The notes under the pieces are model-generated. The model searched no databases. It had not been told where the DNA came from and saw nothing but the letters and a program-made list of their open reading frames with translations. This document shows, piece by piece, positions 26,933-36,690 of a stretch of DNA of 64,000 nucleotides. Position numbers and translations under genes: made by a program. The stretch spans positions 2,604,001-2,668,000 of the forward strand of contig NZ_JQLI01000008.1 of the NCBI RefSeq assembly GCF_000744095.1. The letters run 5' to 3'. Source of the stretch: Cupriavidus necator A5-1. Its GTDB lineage: Bacteria; Pseudomonadota; Gammaproteobacteria; Burkholderiales; Burkholderiaceae. Numbering within the stretch: the stretch's first letter is position 1; each line of letters begins with the position of its first letter.

Positions 26933-28456
26933 CTAAGGCCCGCGCAGGCAGCCCGATTCGGCAGCCCATGCGGCTGGCTTGTCCCTAGAATTTTCCCCAA
27001 GGAGTCCGCGCCTCGGCGGACTGTTCCGGAAACCCCTAGAGACACCCCCGCCCAACGCCTTGTACAGGCTCACCAGATTGTTCAATCGGTTCAGGCGGTT
27101 CTTCGCGCAAGCGCTCTGCTGCTGACGAAGTTGTCTTTGCTCCGTCAGCCAGGGCTCCACGTCGGACAGCCCCGCCACGAAGCGAGCACGAGCCAGCGCT
27201 TCCGCGCGCTGCGCCCGCACCAGGGAGAGGGCATGCAGGTCCCGCTGTTGCCCGAGTTGCCAGCGCGCGGACAGCGCAGAGTCCACCTCGCCCAAGGCGG
27301 TGTACCACTTTTCCCTGAATTTGGCGACGTTCGCTTCATATTCGTCGCGCGACACCTTTACCTCCTGTTTCTGCTTCCCCCAGTCGAGCAATGGCAGCGC
27401 AATGTCAAGTCCGATCCCCGGAATCGGGTTCGACAGGAAACCCACGAGGCCGGCGCTGGAGCGCCCGGCCCTACCCGTGAGCGAGAAAGTGGGATACAGC
27501 TCCGCCCGGGCCTTGTCGACTTGTGCCAGCAACTGGCGCAACCCGAATTCGGCCTCGCGCAGGTCGGGGCGGCGGCCTAACAGGTCCGCGGGCAGAGAAT
27601 CGGGTACGCCCGGCAAGGGCCCGTCAGGCAAATGCCGAGGTTCGTGCAGCCAGGCCTGCGGCTGGCGGTCCAGCAGGATCGCGAGGTCATTGCGATGCCG
27701 CGTGCGCTGCGCCAGCAGGTCCAGCTTCAGCGCTTCCAGCGTCGCCATACCTTGCTCGGCGCGTACGACATCCAGACCATGCGCGGCGCCGGCCTCATGC
27801 CGACCACGCACCACAGCGAGCGTCCTCTGTGCATTGGCCATATCCGCCTCGTTGCGAACGAGCTCCTGATTCAGGTAGCCGATCTGCCAGTAGTGCCTCG
27901 CTGTATCGCCGATGAGCGTGATTCTGATCGCTTCATGCTGTGCCTCCGTGACCCTCGCGGCCCAGCGCGCGGCGTCGCGTTCGGCAGCCAGCTTGCCCCA
28001 TAGATCCAGCTCGTAATGCATCGAGACGGAATAATTACCCCTAACCCTGGGAGCCCCGGCTTCGCGGCTTGCGTCGAGCCCTATTCCGCCGGAAGCCGTT
28101 GGATACACATTGCCGGCCGCGATACCAGCCCGCAACTGGGCCTGATGAATGCGGATCGCCGCGGCGGCCAGCTTGCTGTTGACGGCCAGCACGTCCTCCA
28201 CCAATCGATCCAGAGTGGCATCTCCGAAAGCTCGCCACCAGTCGTACGGCACAGTTTCGGACGGTGTGCCAGCCCGCGGCGCAGGGGTGCGTGTCTGTGC
28301 CCCGCCACCGCCTTCGTACTGATGCCATTGCGACGGGACTTCCACGGCGGGCGGGAGAAATTGGCCGGCGGGCAAGCAGCCTGCCAACGATGCAGCAATG
28401 CACGCGGCGCCCATCCAGCTCGATCCGCGTAGCCGCCTTGGTGCGTGTCCTATCAT
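26933..28456 (-). CDS. Outer membrane efflux lipoprotein (TolC/NodT-type)
   Basis: The 507-residue product has a lipoprotein signal with the lipobox LAGC at residue 27 or so and two OEP repeats, including DWWRAFGDATLDRLVEDVL near 75 and RRPDLREAEFGLRQLLAQVDKARAELYPTFSLTG near 300. It would form the outer membrane duct for the MacA-MacB pair encoded just upstream. The last 35 residues after YKALGGG are Arg/Pro/Gly-rich and unlike the family, suggesting the original end was replaced by read-through into flanking DNA. Confidence 0.9.
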   Translation of the reverse strand: MIGHAPRRLRGSSWMGAACIAASLAGCLPAGQFLPPAVEVPSQWHQYEGGGGAQTRTPAPRAGTPSETVPYDWWRAFGDATLDRLVEDVLAVNSKLAAAAIRIHQAQLRAGIAAGNVYPTASGGIGLDASREAGAPRVRGNYSVSMHYELDLWGKLAAERDAARWAARVTEAQHEAIRITLIGDTARHYWQIGYLNQELVRNEADMANAQRTLAVVRGRHEAGAAHGLDVVRAEQGMATLEALKLDLLAQRTRHRNDLAILLDRQPQAWLHEPRHLPDGPLPGVPDSLPADLLGRRPDLREAEFGLRQLLAQVDKARAELYPTFSLTGRAGRSSAGLVGFLSNPIPGIGLDIALPLLDWGKQKQEVKVSRDEYEANVAKFREKWYTALGEVDSALSARWQLGQQRDLHALSLVRAQRAEALARARFVAGLSDVEPWLTEQRQLRQQQSACAKNRLNRLNNLVSLYKALGGGVSRGFRNSPPRRGLLGENSRDKPAAWAAESGCLRGP

Positions 28457-28465
28457 GGCGTCATC

Positions 28466-30463
28466 TCACTCGCGGGCTAGCGCGTCAACCGGGTTCAGGC
28501 GGGCGGCATTCCGGGCAGGGAGATAGCCAAACACGATGCCGACCAGCGTCGAGCATAGCGTTGCCACCACTACAGGCTCGATGGTGAATGCCATCCTGGT
28601 CTGCTGGCCGAGCAATGGCAGGATGAGGCCCACCAGCAGCGCCAGTCCGATGCCAAGCATGGCACCCAGCAGGCACACCATCACCGCCTCGCAGAGAAAC
28701 TGCATCAGGATGTCCCGCTGTCTTGCACCGACGGCCATCCGGATGCCAATTTCCTGTGTGCGCTCCGCGATGGAAACGAGCATGTTGTTCATCACACCAA
28801 TCCCGCCGACAATCAGCGAGATCACGGAGACCGTCAGCAACATGCGCGTGAGCACGGCTTTGGCCTTCAGCCTCGTCTTGGCTACTTCGTCCATGTTGAT
28901 CGTCATGAAATCCTTCGTACGGTGGCGCTGCAGGAGGAGTCTCTCGACACCGTCCTCGACCAGCTTCCCAGGAAAGCGTTCGTGACCGCGTACGGCGATC
29001 AGTTCCACATGCTGCCGGCCGAAGAGCCGGTCACTGCCGGTGGTATAGGGTAACCACACGTTCAATTGCCGCCGGTCAAGCTGCATGCCCACGTTCGTGG
29101 CGACCACGCCGATCACGACGCAGGGGACGTTGTCGACCAATATGATCTTTCCCAGCGCGGTCCCGGTGGCAGTGAATAGCTTGCGGAGCGACATTTCGTC
29201 GATGACCGCGACCTGTGCGCGGCGCTGCACGGCGGCTTGTCCGAACCATGCGCCCTCGAGAAGCCTTACCCCGTACATCCGCGCGTAGTTCGCCCCGACC
29301 CCGCTCGCGTTCGCCGTGGCATCGACGCCTCGGTAACGCACGGTGACGCTCTGATAGGTTTCCGGCGTCGCGTCGTCGACGAATACCTCCTTGGCAAGCG
29401 CTGCAGCGTCAGCCGGCACAAGCGTCCGGATTTCCGACGCCTGAGGATCCCCCCAGTCCCGACCAGAATAGACCCGAATGACATTCGTCCCGATGCTGCC
29501 AAATGATTGGAGGGTGTCCCGCCTGGCGGCTTCTCCGATCCATGCGATCGATACGACGGATGCGATACCGATAGTGATGCCAAGCGTCGTGAGTATCGTC
29601 CTCAACCGGCGGGACGCCATCGATTGCCACGCCATGCGTAACGCCTCGATAAAGCTGCCAAGACGGGGCTGGTCGAAATCGCCCAGCGACGGTTCAGCGC
29701 ATGCGGCTGGTTCGGCCTGGCGGTGCGACGCCATCGCGCTTGCGTTTTCAGCAGACGTCCCACCACGAGAGACGGCGCTCTGTCGGGAGTCCGCGACCAA
29801 CTCTCCGTCACGCAGTTCGATGACACGGCGTGCATGCGCGGCGACGCTGGGATCGTGCGTGATGACGATCACGGTGTGGCCGCGCGCATTCAAATCCCGA
29901 AGGATCTCCATCACTTGCTGGCCACTAGCGGCGTCGAGGGCACCCGTTGGCTCATCCGCAAGGATGACGTCCCCCCCATTCATCAACGCGCGAGCAATGC
30001 TGACACGCTGTTGCTGGCCGCCCGACAATTGACCTGGCCGGTGCTGGGCGCGCTCTCCGAGTCCTAGCTGGCCAAGGAGTTCTAGCGCACGCGCCTGCCT
30101 CGGGCCCTGCCCGGTGCCGGTGTAAACCGCCGGCATCTGGACGTTGGCCCAAGCATCGAGATACGTCAGGAGCTGGTAGCGCTGGAAGATGAATCCGAAG
30201 CGACGTTGCCGCAGATAGGCAAGCTCGTCGTGACCGAGGTCACTTGTTTCCCGCCCATTGACGCGGTAGCTGCCCTTACTCGGATGGTCCAGGCACCCGA
30301 GAATATTCATCAGCGTCGACTTCCCGGAGCCCGATGCGCCCACAATGGCCACAAATTCGCCTGCGTCGATCGACAGGTTGATGCTCCTGAGCACGATCAC
30401 ATCGCGGTCCCCGGAAGGGAACCGGCGCGTCACGTTCGTCAACTGCAGCAGCGGGGCATTCAT
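28466..30463 (-). CDS. macB: MacB-type ABC exporter (ATPase-permease)
   Basis: The product of 665 residues fuses an N-terminal ABC ATPase (Walker A GASGSGKST near residue 43, LSGGQQQRVSIARAL near 145, Walker B VILADEPTGALD near 165) to a MacB-type permease with four membrane helices, a large periplasmic domain between helices one and two, and the FtsX-like core VGGIGVMNNMLVSIAERTQEIGIRMAVGARQRDI. MacB works with a MacA adaptor and an outer membrane duct to expel substrates from the periplasm. Its ATG overlaps the macA stop. Confidence 0.94.
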   Translation of the reverse strand: MNAPLLQLTNVTRRFPSGDRDVIVLRSINLSIDAGEFVAIVGASGSGKSTLMNILGCLDHPSKGSYRVNGRETSDLGHDELAYLRQRRFGFIFQRYQLLTYLDAWANVQMPAVYTGTGQGPRQARALELLGQLGLGERAQHRPGQLSGGQQQRVSIARALMNGGDVILADEPTGALDAASGQQVMEILRDLNARGHTVIVITHDPSVAAHARRVIELRDGELVADSRQSAVSRGGTSAENASAMASHRQAEPAACAEPSLGDFDQPRLGSFIEALRMAWQSMASRRLRTILTTLGITIGIASVVSIAWIGEAARRDTLQSFGSIGTNVIRVYSGRDWGDPQASEIRTLVPADAAALAKEVFVDDATPETYQSVTVRYRGVDATANASGVGANYARMYGVRLLEGAWFGQAAVQRRAQVAVIDEMSLRKLFTATGTALGKIILVDNVPCVVIGVVATNVGMQLDRRQLNVWLPYTTGSDRLFGRQHVELIAVRGHERFPGKLVEDGVERLLLQRHRTKDFMTINMDEVAKTRLKAKAVLTRMLLTVSVISLIVGGIGVMNNMLVSIAERTQEIGIRMAVGARQRDILMQFLCEAVMVCLLGAMLGIGLALLVGLILPLLGQQTRMAFTIEPVVVATLCSTLVGIVFGYLPARNAARLNPVDALARE

Positions 30464-31650
30464 CCTTGGCTCGTTGTCGTGGAGGTCTCGGGATCGGCCA
30501 TGCCCGTCACAACGCGTTCGCCTTGCGCGAGACCCTCGCGCACTTCGACGTTCACGTTGTTGTTCAGACCAATGTGGACCGCGCGCTCGACGACGCGGTC
30601 GTCGCGACCGATCACGCGAACCAGATGGCGACCGTCGGCGATCCGGTCGCCCAGCGCGGCGACTGGGATGCTGAGCGCCTGCCTCACTGTCGCGATCAGC
30701 ACGCTCACCTGTGCAGTCATGGAGATGCGCAGGCGCCGGTCGGCATTCGGTACTTCGAATAGCGCGTTGTAGAAAACCGCAGCGCCTGGCTTGGATGATT
30801 GTCCGCCGGTTGTACCCGAGGTAGAGCCAGGCGGGTCCAGGAAGCCCTGGGGCACCGGCTCGATGGCACGGAGTTTTCCGTAGTAGCGTTCGTCCGGGTC
30901 GGACAGGATCGTAAAGTACGCGGTTTGTCCCGGGCGCAAGCGGACCACATCGGCCTCGGACACCTGCGCTCGCACGGTCATCGCGTCCATATCGGCCACT
31001 CTGAGAATCTCCGGCGCCTGCTGGCTGGCGATAACGGTCTGGCCCTCCTGCGTGACGATGGCAACCACCTCGCCATTTCTTGGCGCGACAATCTGCGTAT
31101 AGCCCAGCTTTGCGCGCGCAATCTCGACCTGAGCGTGAGCGCCTTCGATCCGCGCATCGAACGCGGCGAGCCTTGCCCGCTGCTCGTCGACCAGCGCTCT
31201 CGCCGCCTCGAAGTCCTGCCTCGAGGAGGCGTCAATGGCCAGCAATCTGCGCTGACGACGCAATGCCAGTTCGGCTTTTGCCAGCGCCGCGACAGTCTCA
31301 GTCTTCTGCGCGACCACATCCTTTTCATTGGCGATCTTCTGGCGCAGCTCGTTGCGTGACGGCACCGAATCGATCTCGGCAAGCAACTGCCCTTTGATTA
31401 CCCTGTCGCCAAGCTTGACTTTCAAGGCCTTGATCTGCCCGCCGACCTGAGCCCCCACCTTGACCTGCTGGGATGGCTGGAGAGAACCGACGGCCAGAAC
31501 CGCCAGCTCGAGGTCCCTGCGTTCCACTAGCGCAGCGGTATATGGCAATGACTTTGTCGATAAGGCCTGGTATAGCGCGATGGCCAGTATCAAGGCACAT
31601 ACAGCGACGCCAACGACCAGATGGCGACGGCGAAACGACAGAATCTTCAT
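30460..31650 (-). CDS. macA: MacA-type periplasmic adaptor
   Basis: The 396-residue membrane fusion protein has one N-terminal membrane segment (residues 8-28). It then has the split lipoyl domain (VGSLQPSQQVKVGAQVGGQI and VAPRNGEVVAIVTQEGQTV), a long coiled-coil hairpin between them (residues 95-190), and the beta-barrel domain. It connects MacB to the outer membrane duct. The ATG at 31650 is chosen because it gives the normal short cytoplasmic tail. A lux-box promoter lies 137 bp upstream, so the operon is probably quorum controlled. Confidence 0.93.
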   Translation of the reverse strand: MKILSFRRRHLVVGVAVCALILAIALYQALSTKSLPYTAALVERRDLELAVLAVGSLQPSQQVKVGAQVGGQIKALKVKLGDRVIKGQLLAEIDSVPSRNELRQKIANEKDVVAQKTETVAALAKAELALRRQRRLLAIDASSRQDFEAARALVDEQRARLAAFDARIEGAHAQVEIARAKLGYTQIVAPRNGEVVAIVTQEGQTVIASQQAPEILRVADMDAMTVRAQVSEADVVRLRPGQTAYFTILSDPDERYYGKLRAIEPVPQGFLDPPGSTSGTTGGQSSKPGAAVFYNALFEVPNADRRLRISMTAQVSVLIATVRQALSIPVAALGDRIADGRHLVRVIGRDDRVVERAVHIGLNNNVNVEVREGLAQGERVVTGMADPETSTTTSQG

Positions 31651-31786
31651 GGGGACGCTCGATCGGCAAGTGCGTTTCGATGGACAATTGAGATCAAGGC
31701 GCCAAACCAATGCCACGCCCGTCGTTATCGCCGGCCGCAGTCCCTTGAGATACGCACGCTTCCCTCAATCGCTGTGGTAGGCTTGA

Positions 31787-31833
31787 ATTAGATCGCCTTA
31801 TCCAGCGCATCGACAACCATCAAAACTGAGAGG
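31787..31833 (-). promoter_or_regulatory. lux-box promoter of macA-macB-tolC
   Basis: Read on the minus strand: an 18 bp lux-box-like palindrome CCTCTCAGTTTTGATGGT (31833-31816), a -35 TTGTCG (31816-31811) sharing one base with it, an 18 bp spacer and a -10 TCTAAT (31792-31787). The same layout stands before both luxI copies. This predicts activation of the efflux operon by the LuxR protein of this locus. Confidence 0.65.
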
Positions 31834-31984
31834 TGCGCGGCGGGGTATGGCGCCGGGCGCCGACGAATTCGTAAGCAATTCCTCGGTCTGAGCCTGCCCC
31901 CGCCGCCCACAATCTCCAGTCAGTTCGGATCTGCAATCCGGAAGCACCTTCAAGTTTGCGACTTTTCATGCCGATGGACTGCTA

Positions 31985-32573
31985 CTCGCTGGAACTACGG
32001 CTGCAAGTGGCGCGGTTTGCCGAAAACGCTTCGGCCAGTGGCACACGGTCTACATGCGGATGAACCGATGGTCCAAGAGCGGCGTGCTGGATCGCGTGTT
32101 CACCGAATTGCAGCGTGCGCAGATCGTTCGCATCAGGATCGAAGCGGTCTCGCTGGATAGCACGGCGGTAAAAGTTCATCCTGACGGTATCGGTGCATTA
32201 AAAAGGAAAACGGACCCCAAGCAACTGGAAAATCCCGAGGCGGATGGACCACAAGGATTCATATGGTTGCCGCGGATGCTCGAACGGCCATAACGTTCGC
32301 GCTGTCACCCGGCCAGTCCGGTGATGCATCGAGGGGCGTGCAATGCTCCAAAGCCTTGGGCGACCCAATCGGCCACTGCACCTGCTAATGGACAAGGCGT
32401 ATGAAGGCGACGAGACGCGACAACTCGCGCTCGACCTGGGTTTTATTCCCGTCGCTCCGCCAAAAAGCAATCGCCTTGAACCACGGGAATATGATCGCGA
32501 GATGTACAAGCGCAGAAACGAAGTTGAGCGTCTGTTTCGCCGCCTCTGTACGGAACAACCACATGGGTAACAA
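31985..32573 (+). mobile_element. IS5-family transposase remnant
   Basis: Pieces in different frames give an IS5-type DDE transposase: KRFGQWHTVYMRMNRWSKSG (from about 32013), LDSTAVKVHPDG with the first catalytic aspartate, WTTRIHMVAADARTAITFALSPGQ in a shifted frame, LLMDKAYEGDETRQL with the second aspartate, and RRNEVERLFRRL with the glutamate. Several indels and a fusion at the end make it inactive. Element ends were not found. Confidence 0.8.
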
Positions 32574-32602
32574 ACGAGTTCACTCACATGGGTAACCGGG
32601 GC

Positions 32603-32695
32603 TTGATGAAGAACACGCAGCAACTGCATACGCTGTTTGCCTTGAGCAATCTGTGGATGATGCGGCATCGACTTCAGCCAGGTGCCAAGCAGTGA
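32603..32695 (+). pseudogene. Transposase C-terminal fragment
   Basis: An open piece reads KNTQQLHTLFALSNLWMMRH and ends soon after with a stop. This is like the C-terminus of an IS1182- or IS5-type transposase and follows directly on the previous remnant. The 350 bp after it (32696-33045) hold no supported gene. Confidence 0.5.
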
Positions 32696-33045
32696 ATGCG
32701 CCGGGATTCTGGCCAACGGCCTGAAACACGGGCGATAACGTCCCTTGCTCGCACCGAATTTCGCGTCGAATTCGGGTGGAATCGCTCATCGAATTCACTT
32801 GGCCACGCTCACACGATCAACTCGGCGCTGCACCCTCCTTAACATCGCCGGGATAGAGGCGGCACGGCTGGGCCGAAACCTATCAAAATGATGGAGCGTC
32901 TCCCGCACGTTTTCTCCTGTTCAGATCTCAGGGGATGACTGACCGGCCGGTTCTGGCCGGAAATGGGCAAGGCTCGGCGTACAGCCATTGACTGTGTCCG
33001 AGCTTAGACCGTCCGTTTCCGGGGGATAAACCATAGCGATGAGCG

Positions 33046-33747
33046 CTACGGCAGGAATGCCGGGGACAGCAGGCGCAGGCCAATCGTAAAGAACCGTTCT
33101 CCCGTGCCACCACCGAACACGTTGCCGTAGGTCGTGTCGACCTGCACACGATCCTTCACCACCCAGAAGCGCAATCCTGCCTGAAAGGACGGGTTGCCTT
33201 TGTTTTGCCCAAAGGTTTCCGCGACCACGTACACACGAGGGTGGAGTTGGGTCTCGGTGCCGACGCCCCAGGTCAGCCTGCTCTGGCCAGATCCCGTGTC
33301 GCGATTGGCTCCGATATTCAGATGCATGACAAAGCGGTCATCGGCGAACGAGAAGGACACCGGCACATTGACGTACAGGTTGCCGAACAGCTTTCGCTCC
33401 TCGGCGTTCGGGTGATGCACGACCCCTGCCGCCAGCGCGATGCCGTAGCCGTTGGTTTCCAGCGGCTTCAGCAAGGTTTTTCCCTGGAATTGCACATTGG
33501 TGGCATCCAGACCGCCATCCACCCACTGCAGGGAGCCGCCCAGCGTGAGTTCGAGATTGCCGGTCGGATTGCACCCGGGCAATGCCCAGAACTCATTGCC
33601 GCCGGACTGGAGTTGCATCCATGACTCCAGCTGGCAGGATTTGGGGTCGACGATCCGCGCATCGTCCGTGATGAGCGGGCGAGCTGCCATCGCCGGCTGG
33701 CTGGCTGCCAGCACGATGGCTGCCAGCGTTGCGTGTCCGTATTTCAT
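33046..33747 (-). CDS. Exported outer membrane protein of unknown function
   Basis: The product of 233 residues has a signal peptide (cleavage near AMAARP, residue 21) and a regular series of amphipathic beta strands (NLELTLGGSLQWV, GYGIALAAGVVHH, NLYVNVPVSFSF, FVMHLNIGANRD, VYVVAETFGQNK, FQAGLRFWVV, FFTIGLRLLS) typical of a small outer membrane barrel. I know no function. It lies 26 bp downstream of an mgtA remnant and may once have shared its transcript. Confidence 0.72.
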   Translation of the reverse strand: MKYGHATLAAIVLAASQPAMAARPLITDDARIVDPKSCQLESWMQLQSGGNEFWALPGCNPTGNLELTLGGSLQWVDGGLDATNVQFQGKTLLKPLETNGYGIALAAGVVHHPNAEERKLFGNLYVNVPVSFSFADDRFVMHLNIGANRDTGSGQSRLTWGVGTETQLHPRVYVVAETFGQNKGNPSFQAGLRFWVVKDRVQVDTTYGNVFGGGTGERFFTIGLRLLSPAFLP

Positions 33748-33773
33748 TTTAGCTTCCCTGGGATCGCCGCACC

Positions 33774-35021
33774 TTATTGCCACCCATAGCGTTTTACAAC
33801 GATGCCTTTCATCAGTTGCGTCATGGTCATGTAGGCGAGCAGGATTGTCAGCAACCAGGGGAAGTAACCCAGTGGCAGCGCCTGCAACTTGAAGTAGTGT
33901 GCCAGCGGGCCCATCGGCAGCGCGATGCCAGTCACGATAATCGCCACGGTCATCGACAGCAACGACCAGGCGGCCTCTGCAGGAAGGGAATCTTGCGGGT
34001 ACGCAGCATATGCACAATCAACGTCTGCGACAGCAGGCCTTCGATGAACCAGCCGGACTGGAACAGCGTCTGCTGGGCCACGGTGTTGGCGTCGAAGACG
34101 AACCACATCAGGCAATAGGTTGCGATATCGAACACCGAGCTGATTGGTCCGAAGAAGATCATGAAACAGTTCAGTCCGTCAGGGTTCCACTTCTGCGGTT
34201 TCTCCAGCAGCTCGCGGTCCGCCCTGTCAAAGGGAATGGCGATCTGCGAGATGTCATACAGCAGGTTCTGCACCAGCAGGTGGATTGGCCGCATCGGAAG
34301 GAACGGCAGGAAGGCACTGGCCACCAGCAACGAAAACACATTGCCAAAGTTCGAACTGGCCGTCATCCGCAGGTACTTGAGCATGTTGCCGAAGGTCTTG
34401 CGGCCCTCGACCACGCCATCCTCCAGCACCATCAGGCTCTTCTCGAGCAGGATCAAGTCGGCGGCTTCCTTGGCAATATCCACGGGTTGAATCGACGGAA
34501 ATCCCGATATCTGCAGCCCGCAATGCCGGCGCATCGTTGATACCATCACCGAGGAAACCTACCACAAGCCCGTGACTGCGCAATGAACGCACAATGCGCT
34601 CCTTATGCAGTGGCGTCAGTTTGGTGAACACAGAGTGATCCATCACGGCCTGTGACAATGCGGCTTCATCCATGGCATCAATACTATGCCCCTCAATAGC
34701 GCCATCGATCACAAGCCCGACCTCACGGCACACTTTTCGAGTGACCAGCGTGTTGTCGCCCGTCAGGACCTTCACAACGACCCCGTTCCTGGCAAGCGCC
34801 TGCAGCGCGGGTGCGGTGGTTTCCTTGGGGGGATCGAGAAAGGCGATATAACCTTCCAGTGTCAGTTCGCTCTCGTCGGCTACGTTATATGTTGTTTTCA
34901 GCGCATGAAACGTGCGCGTTGCAACAGCCAATATCCGTAAGCCTTCCTGGTTCAGTTCCCTGATCAGGCCGGCAATGCGGGCGAGCACGGCAGCGTCAAG
35001 CGGAAAAACGCTATCGCCGTT
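33774..35021 (-). pseudogene. mgtA: Magnesium-transporting P-type ATPase (MgtA-like), C-terminal half, frameshifted
   Basis: Three frames together give the second half of an MgtA-type ATPase: the end of the nucleotide domain (LEGYIAFLDPPKETTAPALQALARNG), VKVLTGDN, the hinge GDGINDAPALRAADIGISVDS, then five C-terminal membrane helices ending at TQLMKGIVVKRYGWQ. The phosphorylated DKTG motif and everything before it are missing. Frames change near 34500 and 34000. The upstream border is a fusion to a trbB fragment. Confidence 0.88.
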
Positions 35022-35225
35022 GGGACGCATTCTCACGGCCGCGCAGACGAGCTCGCCCATGCTTTGCCCCCTGGACTCGTGCGCAACGGCACATGGTGGC
35101 GTGTCGTGCATTGAAGCTCGGCCTGATCCTCCAGCACAAGCACGCCCTCTGCCGTGCCTGCCATCTCGGAGAGCAAGGTGTTGGCGAGCGTCGTCTTGCA
35201 CGCGGTCCCAGCGCCTGTCGCAGCG
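35022..35225 (-). pseudogene. Conjugal transfer ATPase TrbB fragment
   Basis: About 65 codons read as the P-loop region of a Tn4371-type TrbB: GTACKTTLANTLLSEMAGT (with Cys replacing Gly of GKT), VLVLEDQAELQC, RHHVPLRT-SPG, and after a frameshift SMGELVCAAVRMRP. It fuses at about 35020 to the mgtA remnant. The rest of trbB is absent. It is evidence of conjugative-element debris outside the main remnant at 52-64 kb. Confidence 0.7.
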
Positions 35226-35316
35226 CGCTCACTTCGGGGTCCAGCGCGATCGCGCTGGTCGACTGCGGACCATTGAACAACTTACCCTCCTCCATACGCA
35301 TCTCCATATCCGCCAT
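35226..35316 (-). pseudogene. 5' end of an unidentified gene behind a lux-box promoter
   Basis: ATG at 35316 with an AGGGG-type ribosome site opens about 30 codons (MADMEMRMEEGKLFNGPQST and then IALDPEVSALRQALG) before the frame meets the trbB fragment. The coding start lies about 150 bp downstream of a lux-box promoter and may be what is left of its target. The product is not recognised. Confidence 0.35.
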
Positions 35317-35466
35317 GACGTCCCCTGCCTGCCCTCCATCGGGCGGCTCGCCAGTGCACGCACAGTCGACACCACCCACGAGGCGACAATGCATCGCGGG
35401 TGCATGACGTGACGGCATTGCAAAGCGATGTGCCTGCAGGCACGGCCTGCCAGACAAATCCCTTGC

Positions 35467-35513
35467 ATTGGATGCTGCTTATGCGGTGCGCGACAACCAT
35501 CAGAACTGACAGG
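35467..35513 (-). promoter_or_regulatory. lux-box promoter with a lost target gene
   Basis: On the minus strand: palindrome CCTGTCAGTTCTGATGGT (35513-35496), -35 TTGTCG (35496-35491), 18 bp spacer and -10 TCCAAT (35472-35467). Geometry is identical to the macA promoter. It points into a region made of gene fragments, so its original target has been lost. Confidence 0.6.
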
Positions 35514-35565
35514 TCATACCGGGCCGGGCCGATCGGAGGCGCCACTGCGCCCACGCAATACGCCC

Positions 35566-36279
35566 CTATCGGAGCATCCCGTTCATGGCTGCATAGACGG
35601 CAGCAGCGGTTTTGTTGGCCACGTTGAGCTTCGTGATGATGTTGCGAACGTGAAAGCGCACGGTGCATTCGGACAGGGACAGGAGGTAGGCAATCTCGAG
35701 CGTCGTCTTTCCATCAGCCGTCCACTTGAGCACCTCGGTTTCCCGGCTCGTCAGTGTCCCCGCGCGCTGCGCGAAGTGGCTCGGCAACATGGCTTGCGAC
35801 AGCCGCAGATGGGCGACGGCCGTCAGCACGCGCAAGTCCGCTTCCTTGTGCCTGCGCTCGAAATCGAGAAGCGCCGTCGCGGATCGCGACACCGTGAGCA
35901 TCCCACCATGTGACGCGCCACCCAGGCACGATTGGGCCCAGCCCACACGCAAGCCAGCACTCCGCGCCTCCTCCCAGAATTTGGGCGTGGCCGCAAATAT
36001 TGCGGGTGTCCACACGAAGGGCGCATCCGATTGCGCACCGCGCCGTACGGTGGGATCGATCTCAAGATATCTCTGGCGCACGTATCGCTCCTGCCAGACG
36101 ACGGGGTAGTTATTCAGCATCAGCGTCGACGGTCTCGACACCGGCCAGGGTGTGCGCAGCCCATAGGCGCAGTACTCGAACTCGAGCCTCGCCGCCACTT
36201 TCCGGATTGCGTCGAATATCGCGTGCTCGCACCGTACGCCGTCGATGGATATGAGCAAATCAGCGAGCCAATGTCTCAT
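35566..36279 (-). CDS. LuxR-type acyl-homoserine lactone receptor
   Basis: This 237-residue regulator has an N-terminal autoinducer-binding domain with the conserved ligand residues in order: W and Y in VWQERYVRQRY, D-P in EIDPTVRR, W in FVWTPAIF and a late GG. The C-terminal LuxR helix-turn-helix is LTSRETEVLKWTADGKTTLEIAYLLSLSECTVRFHVRNIITKLN. The start at 36279 has a GGTGAG site. Two luxI genes lie 5 and 13 kb away, and five lux boxes are in the window. It is the best candidate for their regulator. Confidence 0.93.
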   Translation of the reverse strand: MRHWLADLLISIDGVRCEHAIFDAIRKVAARLEFEYCAYGLRTPWPVSRPSTLMLNNYPVVWQERYVRQRYLEIDPTVRRGAQSDAPFVWTPAIFAATPKFWEEARSAGLRVGWAQSCLGGASHGGMLTVSRSATALLDFERRHKEADLRVLTAVAHLRLSQAMLPSHFAQRAGTLTSRETEVLKWTADGKTTLEIAYLLSLSECTVRFHVRNIITKLNVANKTAAAVYAAMNGMLR

Positions 36280-36448
36280 GGTCTCACCCCACTTTGCCCG
36301 CACATCCCCCTCATGCGAGGTCCAACATGTTTCTTATCTTTCTCATACCAGCAACCCCCATACTGCAATACTTCGAACATCAGATCGTCTCGTGAACGAC
36401 GGTTCATTATGGGCGATCGATTGCCTCCATACAAGTTGGTGAATTCAA

Positions 36449-36464
36449 TTCATATCCATATGAA
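36449..36464. promoter_or_regulatory. Inverted repeat in the luxR-ydcF intergenic region
   Basis: TTCATATCCATATGAA is a perfect 7 bp inverted repeat with a 2 bp centre, in an AT-rich 411 bp gap between luxR and the divergent YdcF gene. It could be an operator for another regulator. No other gene lies in the gap 36280-36690. Confidence 0.35.
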
Positions 36465-36530
36465 TTTCATTGACACCACCAATTCAATCGTACGGGTCCG
36501 CAATACAAGCGCACGTCAGCGCGGAAGGTG

Positions 36531-36577
36531 CCTATCAAAATTGAGAGGTTTCCTATTTCGTATGGACTGCGTACTGT
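36531..36577 (+). promoter_or_regulatory. lux-box promoter of the YdcF-family gene
   Basis: CCTATCAAAATTGAGAGGT (36531-36549) is the most symmetric lux-box-like palindrome in the window. A -35 TTTCCT overlaps its last base, and a -10 TACTGT follows after 17 bp (36572-36577). It faces the YdcF-family gene, whose ATG is 114 bp further on. Confidence 0.6.
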
Positions 36578-36690
36578 GCACGAGTGTATGTTCTTCGGAG
36601 GCACCTTTTTTGGCGCCGTTCGCCGCCTGTCATGCCGAGAAAAATGGCTTGGCATAGACATTGAAAATCGCCGTGCCTTGACATTTTCCG

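Noticed and set aside
32874..32893. CCTATCAAAATGATGG as a sixth lux box
   Set aside because: Only one half resembles the others, and no -35/-10 with the shared spacing follows.
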